A DNA stretch of 64,000 nucleotides from Parapedobacter defluvii (GCF_014642075.1 NZ_BMIK01000006.1:174374-238373), one strand, 5' to 3'; positions 1 through 8,173 are shown, counted from the stretch's first letter. The notes: generated from the letters alone by a model not told the origin. Program-made: numbers and translations.

Positions 1-256
1 TGATCAAAGATAATACCTGCCCGACGTTATCATGAAGTTCCTGGCCTACATACTTAAGGGTTTCTTCACGCATTTCCACTTTTGCTTTCAGAACCGCTTG
101 TTCGTACTGCGTGATCAGCCGTTGCTGTTCCCGGATGTTTTTGATCTTCCTTTTCTGATAAACAATGACCATTACAAACATAAAAACACCGATCAAAGCA
201 AGTATCAGGCTCCCGAAAAGAACCGCAAGAACCACTTCAATGTTCGATGTTTCCAT
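1..256 (-). CDS. Sensor histidine kinase, HisKA_3 type (N-terminal part, runs off the window)
   Basis: The reading frame starts at the ATG complementing 254-256 and is still open at base 1, giving 85 codons of a longer gene. One N-terminal membrane helix (about residues 8-30) is followed by a charged coiled coil and the H-box E-L-H-D-N-V-G-Q near residue 76, the phospho-acceptor His motif of NarL/DesK-type kinases. The catalytic ATPase domain must lie beyond the window. It sits 34 bases after the upstream membrane protein on the same strand, so the two are probably cotranscribed. The family is clear from the H-box. The signal sensed cannot be told. Confidence 0.85.
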   Translation of the reverse strand, partial: METSNIEVVLAVLFGSLILALIGVFMFVMVIVYQKRKIKNIREQQRLITQYEQAVLKAKVEMREETLKYVGQELHDNVGQVLSLI

Positions 257-290
257 GTTTCACATCCTTATGTGCCGAAACCGGCATGTG

Positions 291-944
291 TCAAGGATCT
301 CCTTCGGCTGATCTATGCAACAACATGCCAGCAATATACATCGAATACAAGAGGAAAACAAATACACGCATCATGACCGTTCCGAAATATTCATTGTTAA
401 TGACAAAATAACTCCAAAAAATGATCGTCAATGTGCTGCATAGATAAAAGAAAAATATGCTGGTAACGATCCAGAACGAAACGTTGCGCACCGGATTGAT
501 GTTTTCTCCGGTATCGTCGGTTACTATTTCATGGAAGTACAGTAAGCTAAAGATCACCAGCGAGACCGACATGGCTGTCCTTGAATAAGTCATCAGGAAG
601 GAAATATCCTGAATGAAAATCAAATTGACAACAAAGAACAGCAGGTTCAGCACTGTACCTATCAAAACCACCCTGCGCTTGACGGTGCTCCGGATGATCC
701 CGTGATATAGCATACCAAAGTACACGATATTCACCGGCAATACCAGATTGAAAATAAAATGGTTGGAAGCATTGTCGGTGAATACAAATGAATACGCGGA
801 TGCAACGAATTGATAGATAAACTGGAACAGCAGGAAGTAGGGAAATAACTTCAAAACCGGTATTTTAAAGTTTTTCCGGCTATAGAATCCGATCACGGCC
901 CCCAACAAAATCAGTCCCAGTAGGACAATCGTAATAGCATCCAT
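291..944 (-). CDS. Polytopic membrane protein of unknown function next to a histidine kinase
   Basis: A 217-residue hydrophobic protein with about six or seven predicted membrane helices and short loops, no signal peptide and no catalytic motif I recognise. It lies directly upstream of the HisKA_3 kinase and downstream of a small conserved-looking hypothetical gene, all on the minus strand with short gaps. The context suggests a membrane input component for the kinase, but this is inference from position only. It could equally be an unrelated membrane protein. The start ATG follows the preceding gene by 25 bases. Confidence 0.75.
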   Translation of the reverse strand: MDAITIVLLGLILLGAVIGFYSRKNFKIPVLKLFPYFLLFQFIYQFVASAYSFVFTDNASNHFIFNLVLPVNIVYFGMLYHGIIRSTVKRRVVLIGTVLNLLFFVVNLIFIQDISFLMTYSRTAMSVSLVIFSLLYFHEIVTDDTGENINPVRNVSFWIVTSIFFFYLCSTLTIIFWSYFVINNEYFGTVMMRVFVFLLYSMYIAGMLLHRSAEGDP

Positions 945-969
945 AGGCTGATCCGGCCACTAACTGAAC

Positions 970-1476
970 TTACAACAGATGTCCTTTCGGCTTGGGTGGC
1001 GGGCACAGTTCCAGCTCATCCGCCGGCAATCCTGCCTGTGAAGGAGCTACGGGAAAAATCACGGATCCGACTTTCCCGCCTTTTTCTAAGGTTCTTTCTT
1101 CTTTTTTTGGTATATTCAGGCAATCAGTACTGTTTTCCATGGTTGGGTTATCCGGATCTTCGGATCGCGTAGCCACCATTACTACCGTATGTGCTTTTTT
1201 ATGGTCTGTCTTTTTCAGCGGGAAGCCCGGATAATCATCGGCAATTGCGTAGTAGAACCGGATGCCATCGGCTTTATTTAGGGTCATCAGTTCAAGCAGC
1301 GCTTCTTTGCTTACCCAAAATGAGTGAGGCTCTTCAACCTCTTTTCCCAATTCCTTGCTTCGCATTTTAGCCGCTGGCGCACTGCGTTGTTCCCGATAGG
1401 CTTTGACCATATGCTGGGCTAATTCGACGGGAATCAGATTTAATTTACTTTTTCTCGGATTGATTGAATCTTTCAT
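970..1476 (-). CDS. Hypothetical protein, 168 aa, first gene of the kinase operon
   Basis: A soluble charged protein with no membrane helix or signal peptide. A central stretch (about residues 50-100) reads like a small globular alpha/beta region with phrases such as FWVSKEALLEL and IRFYYAIADDYPGF. The tail is proline-rich and ends in PPPKPKG. I do not recognise the family. Its position, immediately upstream of a membrane protein and a histidine kinase and behind its own probable promoter near 1514-1521, makes it the likely first gene of that transcription unit. Confidence 0.65.
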   Translation of the reverse strand: MKDSINPRKSKLNLIPVELAQHMVKAYREQRSAPAAKMRSKELGKEVEEPHSFWVSKEALLELMTLNKADGIRFYYAIADDYPGFPLKKTDHKKAHTVVMVATRSEDPDNPTMENSTDCLNIPKKEERTLEKGGKVGSVIFPVAPSQAGLPADELELCPPPKPKGHLL

Positions 1477-1513
1477 AACAGGTCTTTTTACTTGCTTAAT
1501 TTTTAGAATGCTA

Positions 1514-1545
1514 CAAACATCGAAAAAAACAAGTGTAATGGCAAT
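1514..1545 (-). promoter_or_regulatory. Probable promoter of the 970-1476 operon
   Basis: On the minus strand GATGTTTG (1521-1514) differs from the Bacteroidota -7 box TAnnTTTG at one fixed base. It is preceded, with a spacer of about 20 bases, by ATTG as a -33 element. No gene separates it from the start at 1476. Confidence 0.4.
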
Positions 1546-1563
1546 ACACCAAAATGGGTATTT

Positions 1564-2022
1564 TTATACAGCAGCGGATTCAAAACCCCCGTCAATCAGC
1601 CACTGCGATGAATTAAGCGAGGCCTGCACGGCCAGTTGGTCACAACGCTCATTTTCGGGATGACCCGCATGGCCCTTTACCCAGACAAACCGTACCCTGT
1701 GCAGGTTATAAATCTTCAGGAAACGCATCCACAGATCCTTGTTTTTTTTTCCTGCAAAGCCTTTCCTTACCCAGCCATGTACCCAGCCTTTTTCAACCGC
1801 ATCGATGACATACTTCGAATCGGAATAAACCACCACGTCCTGACCGGGTTTCCGCAGCGCTTCCAGCCCGGTGATTACGGCAAGCAGCTCCATCCGGTTG
1901 TTGGTGGTCTTCCGGAAACCTTGGGATAGTTCTTTGTAATGGGGACCGGACCTCAGGATAACTCCATATCCACCGGGACCGGGATTGCCGCTCGAAGCGC
2001 CATCGGTATACAGTTCGATCAT
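1564..2022 (-). CDS. rnhA: Ribonuclease HI
   Basis: Endoribonuclease that cuts the RNA strand of RNA-DNA hybrids, removing primers and R-loops in the cytoplasm. The 152-residue protein has the N-terminal Y-T-D-G-A-S-S-G-N-P-G-P-G-G motif with the first catalytic Asp, the M-E-L-L Glu motif, the Y-S-D-S-K-Y motif and the later C-D-Q Asp, so all four acidic residues of the active site are present. Length is normal for a single-domain RNase HI. I place the start at the ATG complementing 2020-2022 rather than an upstream TTG, because that TTG lies inside the -7 promoter box. It is divergent from the sirtuin gene. Confidence 0.95.
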   Translation of the reverse strand: MIELYTDGASSGNPGPGGYGVILRSGPHYKELSQGFRKTTNNRMELLAVITGLEALRKPGQDVVVYSDSKYVIDAVEKGWVHGWVRKGFAGKKNKDLWMRFLKIYNLHRVRFVWVKGHAGHPENERCDQLAVQASLNSSQWLIDGGFESAAV

Positions 2023-2028
2023 CGTGCG

Positions 2029-2036
2029 CAAAGGTA
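2029..2036 (-). promoter_or_regulatory. rnhA promoter -7 box TACCTTTG
   Basis: TACCTTTG on the minus strand is an exact TAnnTTTG match, ending 6 bases before the rnhA ATG. The transcript would therefore have little or no leader. No clear -33 element is visible. Confidence 0.5.
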
Positions 2037-2056
2037 AGGCATTCCGGGTTAAATCG

Positions 2057-2088
2057 TTGGGTAATTACACCGGAAATTGGTTATTTTG
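2057..2088 (+). promoter_or_regulatory. Sirtuin gene promoter, TTGG-20-TTATTTTG
   Basis: TTGG (2057-2060), a 20-base spacer and TTATTTTG (2081-2088) match the Bacteroidota promoter with one deviation in each box. The -7 box ends 5 bases before the ATG at 2094. The site abuts the divergent rnhA promoter. Confidence 0.45.
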
Positions 2089-2093
2089 TCTAC

Positions 2094-2777
2094 ATGGAAC
2101 ACATTGTGGTATTTACCGGGGCAGGTATATCGGCCGAAAGCGGGCTCAAAACTTTCCGTGGGACGGATGGACTGTGGGAAGGGTACCGGGTAGAAGAGGT
2201 AGCCACGCCGGAAGCCTGGGAGCGGAACCCGGAACTGGTACAACATTTTTATAACATTCGCAGAAAGGCGGTACGCGAAGCCCGACCGAACGCCGCACAT
2301 CAGGCGTTGGCAAAACTGGAGGAAAAATACCGGGTGACCGTCGTCACGCAGAATATAGATGACCTTCACGAACGGGCAGGTTCGAGTACGGTGCTGCATC
2401 TCCATGGGTTGATTACCAGGTCGCAATCCAGTGTGAATCCGGCGCTGACTTATCCCATTACCGGCGACGAAATCCGCATGGGTGAGTGTTGCGAACTGGG
2501 CAGCCAACTGCGCCCGCATGTCGTGTGGTTTGGCGAAGCCGTTCCCGCCATGGGAGAGGCGATCGGAGTATGCCACCAAGCAGACGTTTTTATTGTTGTC
2601 GGCACGTCGCTGCAGGTCTATCCCGCTGCAGGCTTGTTGGATGAAGTACCAGACCGTGCGGTTAAATATTTTGTGGATCCGCAGGCTTCTCTGCTATCGC
2701 GGCAACCCGGGGTGATCTGTGTTGATGATAAGGCTGCGGCTGCCGTACCTCAACTCGTAGAGAGGCTGATGGCGTAG
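2094..2777 (+). CDS. NAD-dependent protein deacylase, class III sirtuin (CobB/SIRT5-like)
   Basis: Removes acyl groups from lysines using NAD, giving O-acyl-ADP-ribose and nicotinamide. The 227-residue protein has the G-A-G-I-S motif at the N terminus, T-Q-N-I-D, the catalytic His in L-H-G (His104) and G-T-S near the C terminus. Tyr53 and Arg56 (YNIR) form the Y-x-x-R pair that in SIRT5 and CobB binds succinyl or malonyl groups, so desuccinylase or demalonylase activity is likely. The usual CxxC zinc pair after L-H-G is absent (T-R-S-Q-S-S there). Only an adjacent Cys pair remains further on. It has its own promoter, divergent from rnhA. Confidence 0.93.
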   Translation: MEHIVVFTGAGISAESGLKTFRGTDGLWEGYRVEEVATPEAWERNPELVQHFYNIRRKAVREARPNAAHQALAKLEEKYRVTVVTQNIDDLHERAGSSTVLHLHGLITRSQSSVNPALTYPITGDEIRMGECCELGSQLRPHVVWFGEAVPAMGEAIGVCHQADVFIVVGTSLQVYPAAGLLDEVPDRAVKYFVDPQASLLSRQPGVICVDDKAAAAVPQLVERLMA

Positions 2778-2793
2778 CAAAAGTGAGCCGCAA

Positions 2794-3042
2794 TTAATAT
2801 TCATGCCGTTTGTATGCGCCGATGAAGGACTGACGCATTTCATCAAAACGTTGGGATACCGACTTGGTAAAGTCGTCATCAATCAGCTGAAACACCCCGT
2901 TGACCCCGTCGGTAATATCCGCTTCTGCGATCTTATAAACCTGTTCAAGTGTACCTTGTTCGAATTTCACGATGAATTTTTGGTTCATCGTGAAAATCGT
3001 TATTTTAAAATCGGGGTGGGGGAGTTCTGCGACGGTCCTCAT
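2794..3042 (-). CDS. Small hypothetical protein, 82 aa, coupled to gdhA
   Basis: An 82-residue soluble protein with no motif I recognise. The first half looks like beta strands around a short F-I-V-K-F-E segment and the second half is acidic and helical. Its ATG overlaps the gdhA stop codon in an ATGA arrangement, so it is almost certainly translated from the gdhA transcript by coupling. Function unknown; a role alongside glutamate dehydrogenase is only suggested by the overlap. Confidence 0.75.
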   Translation of the reverse strand: MRTVAELPHPDFKITIFTMNQKFIVKFEQGTLEQVYKIAEADITDGVNGVFQLIDDDFTKSVSQRFDEMRQSFIGAYKRHEY

Positions 3043-4370
3043 ACCAGTCCTTGTGCCCGCATTGCGGTAGCCACCTTGACAAAACCTCCGATGTTGGCAC
3101 CTTTTAAGTAGTTAATCCGCCCGTTCTTATTCTTGCCGTAGTGCGAGCAGGTATCGTGGATGTCGTGCATGATTTTTTTGAGTTTGCTATCCACTTTTTC
3201 TGCCGGCCATTGCTGACCGATGCGGTTTTGAGACATTTCGAGTCCGGATACCGCAACGCCACCGGCGTTTGCCGCTTTACCGGGAGCAAATAATAGGTTG
3301 GCTTTCAGTATTTCTTTTACAGCCTCCTCGGTGCAGGGCATGTTCGCACCTTCCGCAATACAAAAGCAGCCATTTCCGATAAGCTGTTTTGCATCTTCTT
3401 CATCCAGTTCGTTTTGAGTAGCGCAGGGGAGGGCTATATCACACGGAAACTGCCAGGGTTTCTTTCCCGCATGAAACTCCGAAGCATAACGTTTCGTATA
3501 TTCCTGTAAGTTCCGCTTCAGCGAATTGACGTAATCCAATTTTTCGGCAGTGAAGCCGTTTTCGTCGTAAATTGTACCGGTACTATTGGATATGGTCACG
3601 ACTTTAGCACCCAGAGAAGTTGCTTTTAAGGCTGCATAATAAGCAACGTTTCCTGCACCTGATACGGCAACCGTTTTGCCTTTCAGGGAATCCTCAACTT
3701 CATACAGCATGCGCTCTACAAAATAAAGCAATCCGAAACCGGTAGCTTCCGGGCGGATGAAACTGCCTGCCCAGGTTGGGCCTTTGCCGGTAAGTACGCC
3801 GGTAAAATTATTCTGCAGGCGTTTGTATTGACCAAATAAATACCCGATTTCACGTTCTCCCACACCGATATCACCTGCGGGAACATCGGTTTCGGAACCG
3901 ATATGCCGGTATAACTCGGTCATGAAGCTTTGGCAAAAGCGCATGATTTCATTGTCCGATTTGCCCTTGGGATCAAAATCTGCACCGCCTTTGCCACTGC
4001 CAAGCGGCAGGCCGGTCAGGCTGTTTTTAAAAGTTTGTTCGAACGCGAGGAATTTTAAAATACTGAGATTCACCGTTGGTGAAAAGCGTAGGCCGCCTTT
4101 ATAAGGCCCCAGTGAGCTATTCATTTGTACCCGGTAACCACGGTTAACCTGTATGTTGTTTTGGTCGTCCTGCCAAACTACCCGGAAAGAAATAGTCCGT
4201 TCCGGTTCCACCATCCGTTCAAGCAATTTCCGGTCGATGAACTCAGGCGCATTTTTTTCAATATACGGAATAACATCTTCAGCAATTTCCCTGACTGCTT
4301 GCAAAAACTCAGGTTGATGTGGATTTCGTGTGGCAACGTCTTCGATGAACGAATGTAAATAACTTGGCAT
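3039..4370 (-). CDS. gdhA: NADP-type glutamate dehydrogenase
   Basis: Reversible amination of 2-oxoglutarate to glutamate, the ammonium assimilation route at high nitrogen. The 443-residue length is that of bacterial hexameric GDH (about 445). The dimerisation and substrate domain carries G-P-Y-K-G-G-L-R-F and the catalytic Lys segment P-L-G-S-G-K-G-G-A-D-F-D-P-K-G. P-A-G-D-I-G-V-G-E-R-E-I-G-Y follows, then the Rossmann motif G-A-G-N-V-A near residue 235 and A-E-G-A-N-M-P-C-T. NADP preference is inferred from overall similarity to the small hexameric class. It is followed in an overlapping frame by an 82-residue gene. Confidence 0.97.
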   Translation of the reverse strand: MPSYLHSFIEDVATRNPHQPEFLQAVREIAEDVIPYIEKNAPEFIDRKLLERMVEPERTISFRVVWQDDQNNIQVNRGYRVQMNSSLGPYKGGLRFSPTVNLSILKFLAFEQTFKNSLTGLPLGSGKGGADFDPKGKSDNEIMRFCQSFMTELYRHIGSETDVPAGDIGVGEREIGYLFGQYKRLQNNFTGVLTGKGPTWAGSFIRPEATGFGLLYFVERMLYEVEDSLKGKTVAVSGAGNVAYYAALKATSLGAKVVTISNSTGTIYDENGFTAEKLDYVNSLKRNLQEYTKRYASEFHAGKKPWQFPCDIALPCATQNELDEEDAKQLIGNGCFCIAEGANMPCTEEAVKEILKANLLFAPGKAANAGGVAVSGLEMSQNRIGQQWPAEKVDSKLKKIMHDIHDTCSHYGKNKNGRINYLKGANIGGFVKVATAMRAQGLV

Positions 4371-4399
4371 CGTTTAAAAATTTAATATAAGTTTCGCAG

Positions 4400-4407
4400 C
4401 AAATTTA
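4400..4407 (-). promoter_or_regulatory. gdhA promoter -7 box TAAATTTG
   Basis: TAAATTTG on the minus strand is an exact TAnnTTTG match, 29 bases before the gdhA ATG, within a very AT-rich leader. No convincing -33 TTTG at the usual distance. Confidence 0.45.
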
Positions 4408-4542
4408 TAATTTTTTTAAGAGAAATAAGATTTTATTATCTTATTATCAAAGAAAAGTGACATTAGGTGTTACATAGCTATTTACAGCACATATTTTAGA
4501 CTATAATTGACGTTATGTTAAATAATAATTCAGTAAACAAAT

Positions 4543-4568
4543 AAAGGGAACCCCATTCCGTTCCCTTT
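4543..4568 (-). terminator. Terminator after the sulfate assimilation operon
   Basis: Arms AAAGGGAAC (4543-4551) and GTTCCCTTT (4560-4568) form a perfect 9-bp stem around an 8-base loop. T-rich sequence follows on both strands, so it may work in both directions. It lies between the cysN stop and the gdhA promoter. Confidence 0.75.
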
Positions 4569-4603
4569 TTCATTCGTTTGCTGGTAACTTACTAATCATG
4601 CAA

Positions 4604-5854
4604 TTAGTCGACGGGCTCTGTGATCATTAGCGCCGCCACAGTCAGGTTATTCCGCAGATCAATGAGAATTGCGCCACCGTTTGCTTTGTTCGACACGTAG
4701 CTGTCAAATGCCAGCGGATCTGCCGATTTGAATTGGATTTTACCGATGTCGTTCAAATCAAGCTCTGCAGCGGCCGACTGCTGTAATGTTTCAACGTTGA
4801 CCCGGTAAATTACGTCCTGTATTTTTACCTTGGCTGTTTTTCCGTGCTGCTGCAGCAAATAAAACTGATTGAGATCCAGCGGCCGGGTATCCATCCAGCA
4901 GATTTCCGCTTCAAAGCGCTGTGAAACAGCGGGCTGCTCATCTTGTTTTACCAGCATATCTCCCCTGCTGATATCGATGTCATCAGCCAGGTGGATGACA
5001 ACAGAAGCACCCTCGGGTGCGGTATTTAAATCGTTGTTAGCCAATTCAATACGGCTAACTATGCTGCTGAATCCGGATGGCAATGCGACCACCCGGTCCC
5101 CCACTTCAAACGTACCTCCCACTACCCGTCCCGCATAGCCGCGGTAATCGTGTAATGCCTGTGTCTGTGGCCGGATGACCCATTGTACCGGAAAACGGGC
5201 CTGCTTGTTATCCGAGGCATGATCTATTTGTACGGTTTCAAGGAAGTCCAGCAAAGGTCTGCCCTGGTACCAGGGGATATTTATAGACGTTGTAACGATG
5301 TTATCGCCCTTCAACGCGCTCACAGGGATATAATCGATCTGTTTGATGCGTAGACTTTGTGCAAGCCGCTCGTAATCTGTTTTGATTTTGTCGAATACCG
5401 CCTGGTCGTAGTCTACCATATCCATTTTATTCACACACACGAGGACATTCGGGATCCCCAGTAACGACACAATAAACGAATGCCTCCGTGTTTGTTCCAC
5501 CACACCTTTGCGTGCATCGATCAGGATGATGGCCAAATCAGAATTGGACGCTCCGGTTACCATGTTCCGGGTATATTGAATATGCCCGGGTGCATCTGCG
5601 ATAATGAATTTACGCTTTTCCGTTTGGAAATATTTGTATGCCACATCAATGGTAATTCCCTGTTCGCGTTCCGCCTTTAGTCCATCGGTCAATATGGCTA
5701 AATCCAGTGTGCCGTCGTTGTTTTTCCGGTTGGCTCGTTGTATGGCCTCCAATTGATCGTCAAGCACCGAGTTTGTATCATACAGCAATCGCCCGATCAG
5801 TGTGCTCTTTCCGTCGTCCACACTTCCTGCTGTAATAAATTTTAATAGATCCAT
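4604..5854 (-). CDS. cysN: Sulfate adenylyltransferase large subunit (GTPase)
   Basis: GTP-driven regulatory subunit of ATP sulfurylase; with CysD it makes adenosine 5'-phosphosulfate from sulfate and ATP. The 416-residue protein opens with the P-loop G-S-V-D-D-G-K-S-T, followed by the switch segment D-A-P-G-H and the N-K-M-D guanine motif. The EF-Tu-like beta-barrel domains complete the protein. It ends without an APS kinase (CysC) domain, which agrees with the APS-type reductase encoded by cysH in the same operon. It is the last gene of the operon, followed by a terminator at 4543-4568. A 40-base purine-rich repeat tract separates it from cysD. Confidence 0.96.
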   Translation of the reverse strand: MDLLKFITAGSVDDGKSTLIGRLLYDTNSVLDDQLEAIQRANRKNNDGTLDLAILTDGLKAEREQGITIDVAYKYFQTEKRKFIIADAPGHIQYTRNMVTGASNSDLAIILIDARKGVVEQTRRHSFIVSLLGIPNVLVCVNKMDMVDYDQAVFDKIKTDYERLAQSLRIKQIDYIPVSALKGDNIVTTSINIPWYQGRPLLDFLETVQIDHASDNKQARFPVQWVIRPQTQALHDYRGYAGRVVGGTFEVGDRVVALPSGFSSIVSRIELANNDLNTAPEGASVVIHLADDIDISRGDMLVKQDEQPAVSQRFEAEICWMDTRPLDLNQFYLLQQHGKTAKVKIQDVIYRVNVETLQQSAAAELDLNDIGKIQFKSADPLAFDSYVSNKANGGAILIDLRNNLTVAALMITEPVD

Positions 5855-5868
5855 GTTTGGATTGTTTT

Positions 5869-5894
5869 CTTCTTACTTTCTACTTTTTACTTTC
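5869..5894 (-). repeat. Short purine-rich tandem repeat between cysD and cysN
   Basis: On the minus strand, AGTAAAA, AGTAGAA and AGTAAGA units follow each other at 7-base spacing. This is low-complexity intergenic filler with no coding sense. A related degenerate tract precedes the likely start of cysD. Confidence 0.5.
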
Positions 5895-6785
5895 TCAAAA
5901 ATATCCGCCTTTTTTACGGTCCTCCATTGCAGCTTCCGACACCTTGTCGTCCATTCTGGCTCCGCGTTCACTTATTTTCGACAACCGGATTTCTTCGATG
6001 ATGTCATCGATGTGGTAGGCCTCGGAGGGTACTGCAGCAGTACAGGTCATATCCCCTACCGTCCGGAACCGTACTTTCCGGTATTCGATTACATCTTCGT
6101 GATCTAGGTTCAGAAATTCGGTAGCTGCCATTAATTGTCCGTTGCGGGTGATGACATCGCGCTCATGGGAAAAATAAATGGAGGGCAACTTAATATTTTC
6201 TCTCCGGATGTAATTCCATACGTCCAGCTCCGTCCAGTTGCTGATGGGAAACACCCGTACGTTTTCTCCTTTATGGATACGTCCGTTGTAGATGTTCCAT
6301 AGCTCCGGGCGTTGCCTTTTGGGATCCCATTGTCCAAACTCATCGCGCACCGAAAAAATGCGCTCCTTGGCCCGTGCTTTTTCCTCATCCCGTCTGGCAC
6401 CACCGATGCAGGCGTCAAAACCATGCTTCGCAATGGTATCAAGAAGTGTAACGGTCTGAAGTGGGTTCCGGCTGGCGTTCTTGCCTTTCTGCTCAACCAC
6501 TTTTCCGGTATCAATGCTTTCCTGTACGTAACCAACGATTAGTTCTTCCCCCAACCTAGCTACTAGTTCATCACGGAATTCAATGGTTTCGGGAAAATTA
6601 TGACCGGTATCTATATGCACCAGTGGGAATGGGAATTTGCCGGGGCGAAATGCTTTTTCTGCTAAATGAACCAATGTTATGGAGTCCTTTCCTCCGGAAA
6701 ATAGCAAAGCCGGTTTTTCAAATTGACCTGCCACCTCACGCAGGATATAGATCGCCTCCGCCTCTAAATGGTCTAAATAATCCAT
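5895..6785 (-). CDS. cysD: Sulfate adenylyltransferase small subunit
   Basis: Catalytic subunit of ATP sulfurylase, partner of CysN. The PP-loop S-G-G-K-D-S sits near residue 30, followed by F-P-L-V-H-I-D-T-G-H-N-F-P-E and R-R-D-E-E-K-A-R-A-K-E-R, all family signatures. The open frame reaches an ATG at 6857, but the added 24 residues have no family counterpart and come from a degenerate AGCCGATAGC-like repeat. I therefore place the start at the ATG at 6785, giving 296 residues that begin M-D-Y-L-D-H-L-E-A-E, as usual for CysD. The leader upstream of that ATG is A-rich. Confidence 0.93.
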   Translation of the reverse strand: MDYLDHLEAEAIYILREVAGQFEKPALLFSGGKDSITLVHLAEKAFRPGKFPFPLVHIDTGHNFPETIEFRDELVARLGEELIVGYVQESIDTGKVVEQKGKNASRNPLQTVTLLDTIAKHGFDACIGGARRDEEKARAKERIFSVRDEFGQWDPKRQRPELWNIYNGRIHKGENVRVFPISNWTELDVWNYIRRENIKLPSIYFSHERDVITRNGQLMAATEFLNLDHEDVIEYRKVRFRTVGDMTCTAAVPSEAYHIDDIIEEIRLSKISERGARMDDKVSEAAMEDRKKGGYF

Positions 6786-6866
6786 ATTTGTTGTTTGTTG
6801 TATTTTTTCAGTTATCTGCTTTCGGCTATCGGCCTTTAGCGAGATACCTTCGTTCATTCGTAACGC

Positions 6867-7577
6867 TCAATGTGTTTCGGTAGCGTGCAATCCGCATTCT
6901 TTTTTACTGGTATCCTCCCACCACCAGCGGCCTGCCCGGAAGTCCTCCCCTTCCCTGACGGCACGTGTACAGGGAGCACATCCGATGCTGGGAAATCCTT
7001 TGTCATGCAGCGGGTTATAGGGAATATGGTGCGCCTTCGTGAAGCTCCAAACTTCATCCAACGACCAATCGTAGATCGGATGGAACTTGAGCAACTGGTT
7101 GTTGTTGTCCCATTCAATCTGGGACATACCCTGCCTGTTGTCCGACTGTTCAGCGCGGATGCCGGTAATCCAGCATTCTGCTCCTTCCAAAGCCCGTTGC
7201 AGGGGTTCAATTTTGCGGATACGGCAGCACTCTTTCCTGTTTTCGACCGACTCGTAGAAACTTGACGGCCCCTTTTGGCTGATCAGTTGCTGCACGGCAT
7301 GGGTATCCGGGAAATACGCTTCGATGTCTTTTTTATAGATCTCCAGCGTACGGTTCCAAACGTAGTACGTTTCCGGAAATAACCGCCCCGTTTCCAGTGT
7401 AAAGACCCTGATGGGTAAATTGTTGCTAAAGATAAAATGTGTAATGATTTGATCTTCAATACCAAAACTGGTTGAAAATACGATCTTTCCCGGAAACCTA
7501 TCGGCCAAAGCTGTTAATGCCTGCACCGTATCCTTTCCGTATACCAATTCGCTTATTTCTTCTGTCAAAACGTTCAT
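6867..7577 (-). CDS. cysH: Adenylylsulfate (APS) reductase, thioredoxin-dependent
   Basis: Reduces APS to sulfite and AMP using thioredoxin. The 236-residue protein has the phosphoadenylyl-sulfate reductase fold motif S-T-S-F-G-I-E-D near residue 35 and the C-terminal catalytic Cys in K-K-E-C-G-L-H. It also carries E-C-C near residue 118 and C-A-P-C near residue 200, the Cys-Cys and CxxC pairs that bind a [4Fe-4S] cluster in APS-type enzymes and are missing from PAPS reductases. The absence of a cysC gene or domain in the operon fits APS use. It lies 4th in the operon, its start overlapping the stop of the upstream siroheme gene. Confidence 0.94.
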   Translation of the reverse strand: MNVLTEEISELVYGKDTVQALTALADRFPGKIVFSTSFGIEDQIITHFIFSNNLPIRVFTLETGRLFPETYYVWNRTLEIYKKDIEAYFPDTHAVQQLISQKGPSSFYESVENRKECCRIRKIEPLQRALEGAECWITGIRAEQSDNRQGMSQIEWDNNNQLLKFHPIYDWSLDEVWSFTKAHHIPYNPLHDKGFPSIGCAPCTRAVREGEDFRAGRWWWEDTSKKECGLHATETH

Positions 7578-8173
7578 ATTCCCTCCTTTGACGCCAGCAG
7601 CGAAGCAGTATGTGCATTCAATGCCTTTACCTTGTCATTGAAATCCCCCTTTAGTAAATCCCGCAGCTGACTCATATATGTCAGTGTCTCATCAATTTCG
7701 TCCGGCAACGCGTCATTCAATAATTCTTTGATTCTTTTTGCAATGGTCGGTGATTTGCCGTTGGTCGAAATTCCCAGTTTCAGATTTCCTTTCTTTACGA
7801 CCGAGCCCAGGTAAAAATCACACAAATCCGGTTTATCTGCCACGTTGATTAACAAATGTCGTTTACGGCATTCATTCCGGATATGTGCATTCAATTGAGG
7901 ATTATTGGATGCCACCACGACCAGGTCCACCCCGTCGAGATCCGCTTCTTCGAATGCGCGCTCGCGCAATCGCACAGCGGGGTAGTCAGCAACATAGCTG
8001 CGCACATCTGTACTGATTTCGCGTGCCACAAGCGTTACCGTTGCTTCCGGGCTGTTACCCAGCAATGCCGTCAGTTTCTCCAATCCCACGTTTCCTCCAC
8101 CCACGAGCAGGACATGCAGTTTATTCAACTGCAGGAACACAGGAAACAACGGATTGCCTGTAACTTCTTTCAT
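7574..8173 (-). CDS. Precorrin-2 dehydrogenase / sirohydrochlorin ferrochelatase-like siroheme protein
   Basis: Oxidises precorrin-2 to sirohydrochlorin with NAD and possibly inserts iron, giving the siroheme of sulfite reductase. The 199-residue protein corresponds to the N-terminal half of CysG or to yeast Met8. It has the Rossmann motif V-G-G-G-N-V-G near residue 25, V-V-A-S-N-N-P, the D-F-Y-L-G-S-V and G-I-S-T-N-G-K-S-P segments typical of the family, and a helical tail. It overlaps both neighbours by 4 bases. Together with the adjacent methyltransferase it covers the functions that a fused CysG carries in enterobacteria. Confidence 0.93.
   Translation of the reverse strand: MKEVTGNPLFPVFLQLNKLHVLLVGGGNVGLEKLTALLGNSPEATVTLVAREISTDVRSYVADYPAVRLRERAFEEADLDGVDLVVVASNNPQLNAHIRNECRKRHLLINVADKPDLCDFYLGSVVKKGNLKLGISTNGKSPTIAKRIKELLNDALPDEIDETLTYMSQLRDLLKGDFNDKVKALNAHTASLLASKEGI

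Noticed and set aside
32..376. 114-codon plus-strand frame at the window start
   Set aside because: The minus strand carries a histidine kinase with a clear H-box and the end of the membrane protein gene over the same bases.
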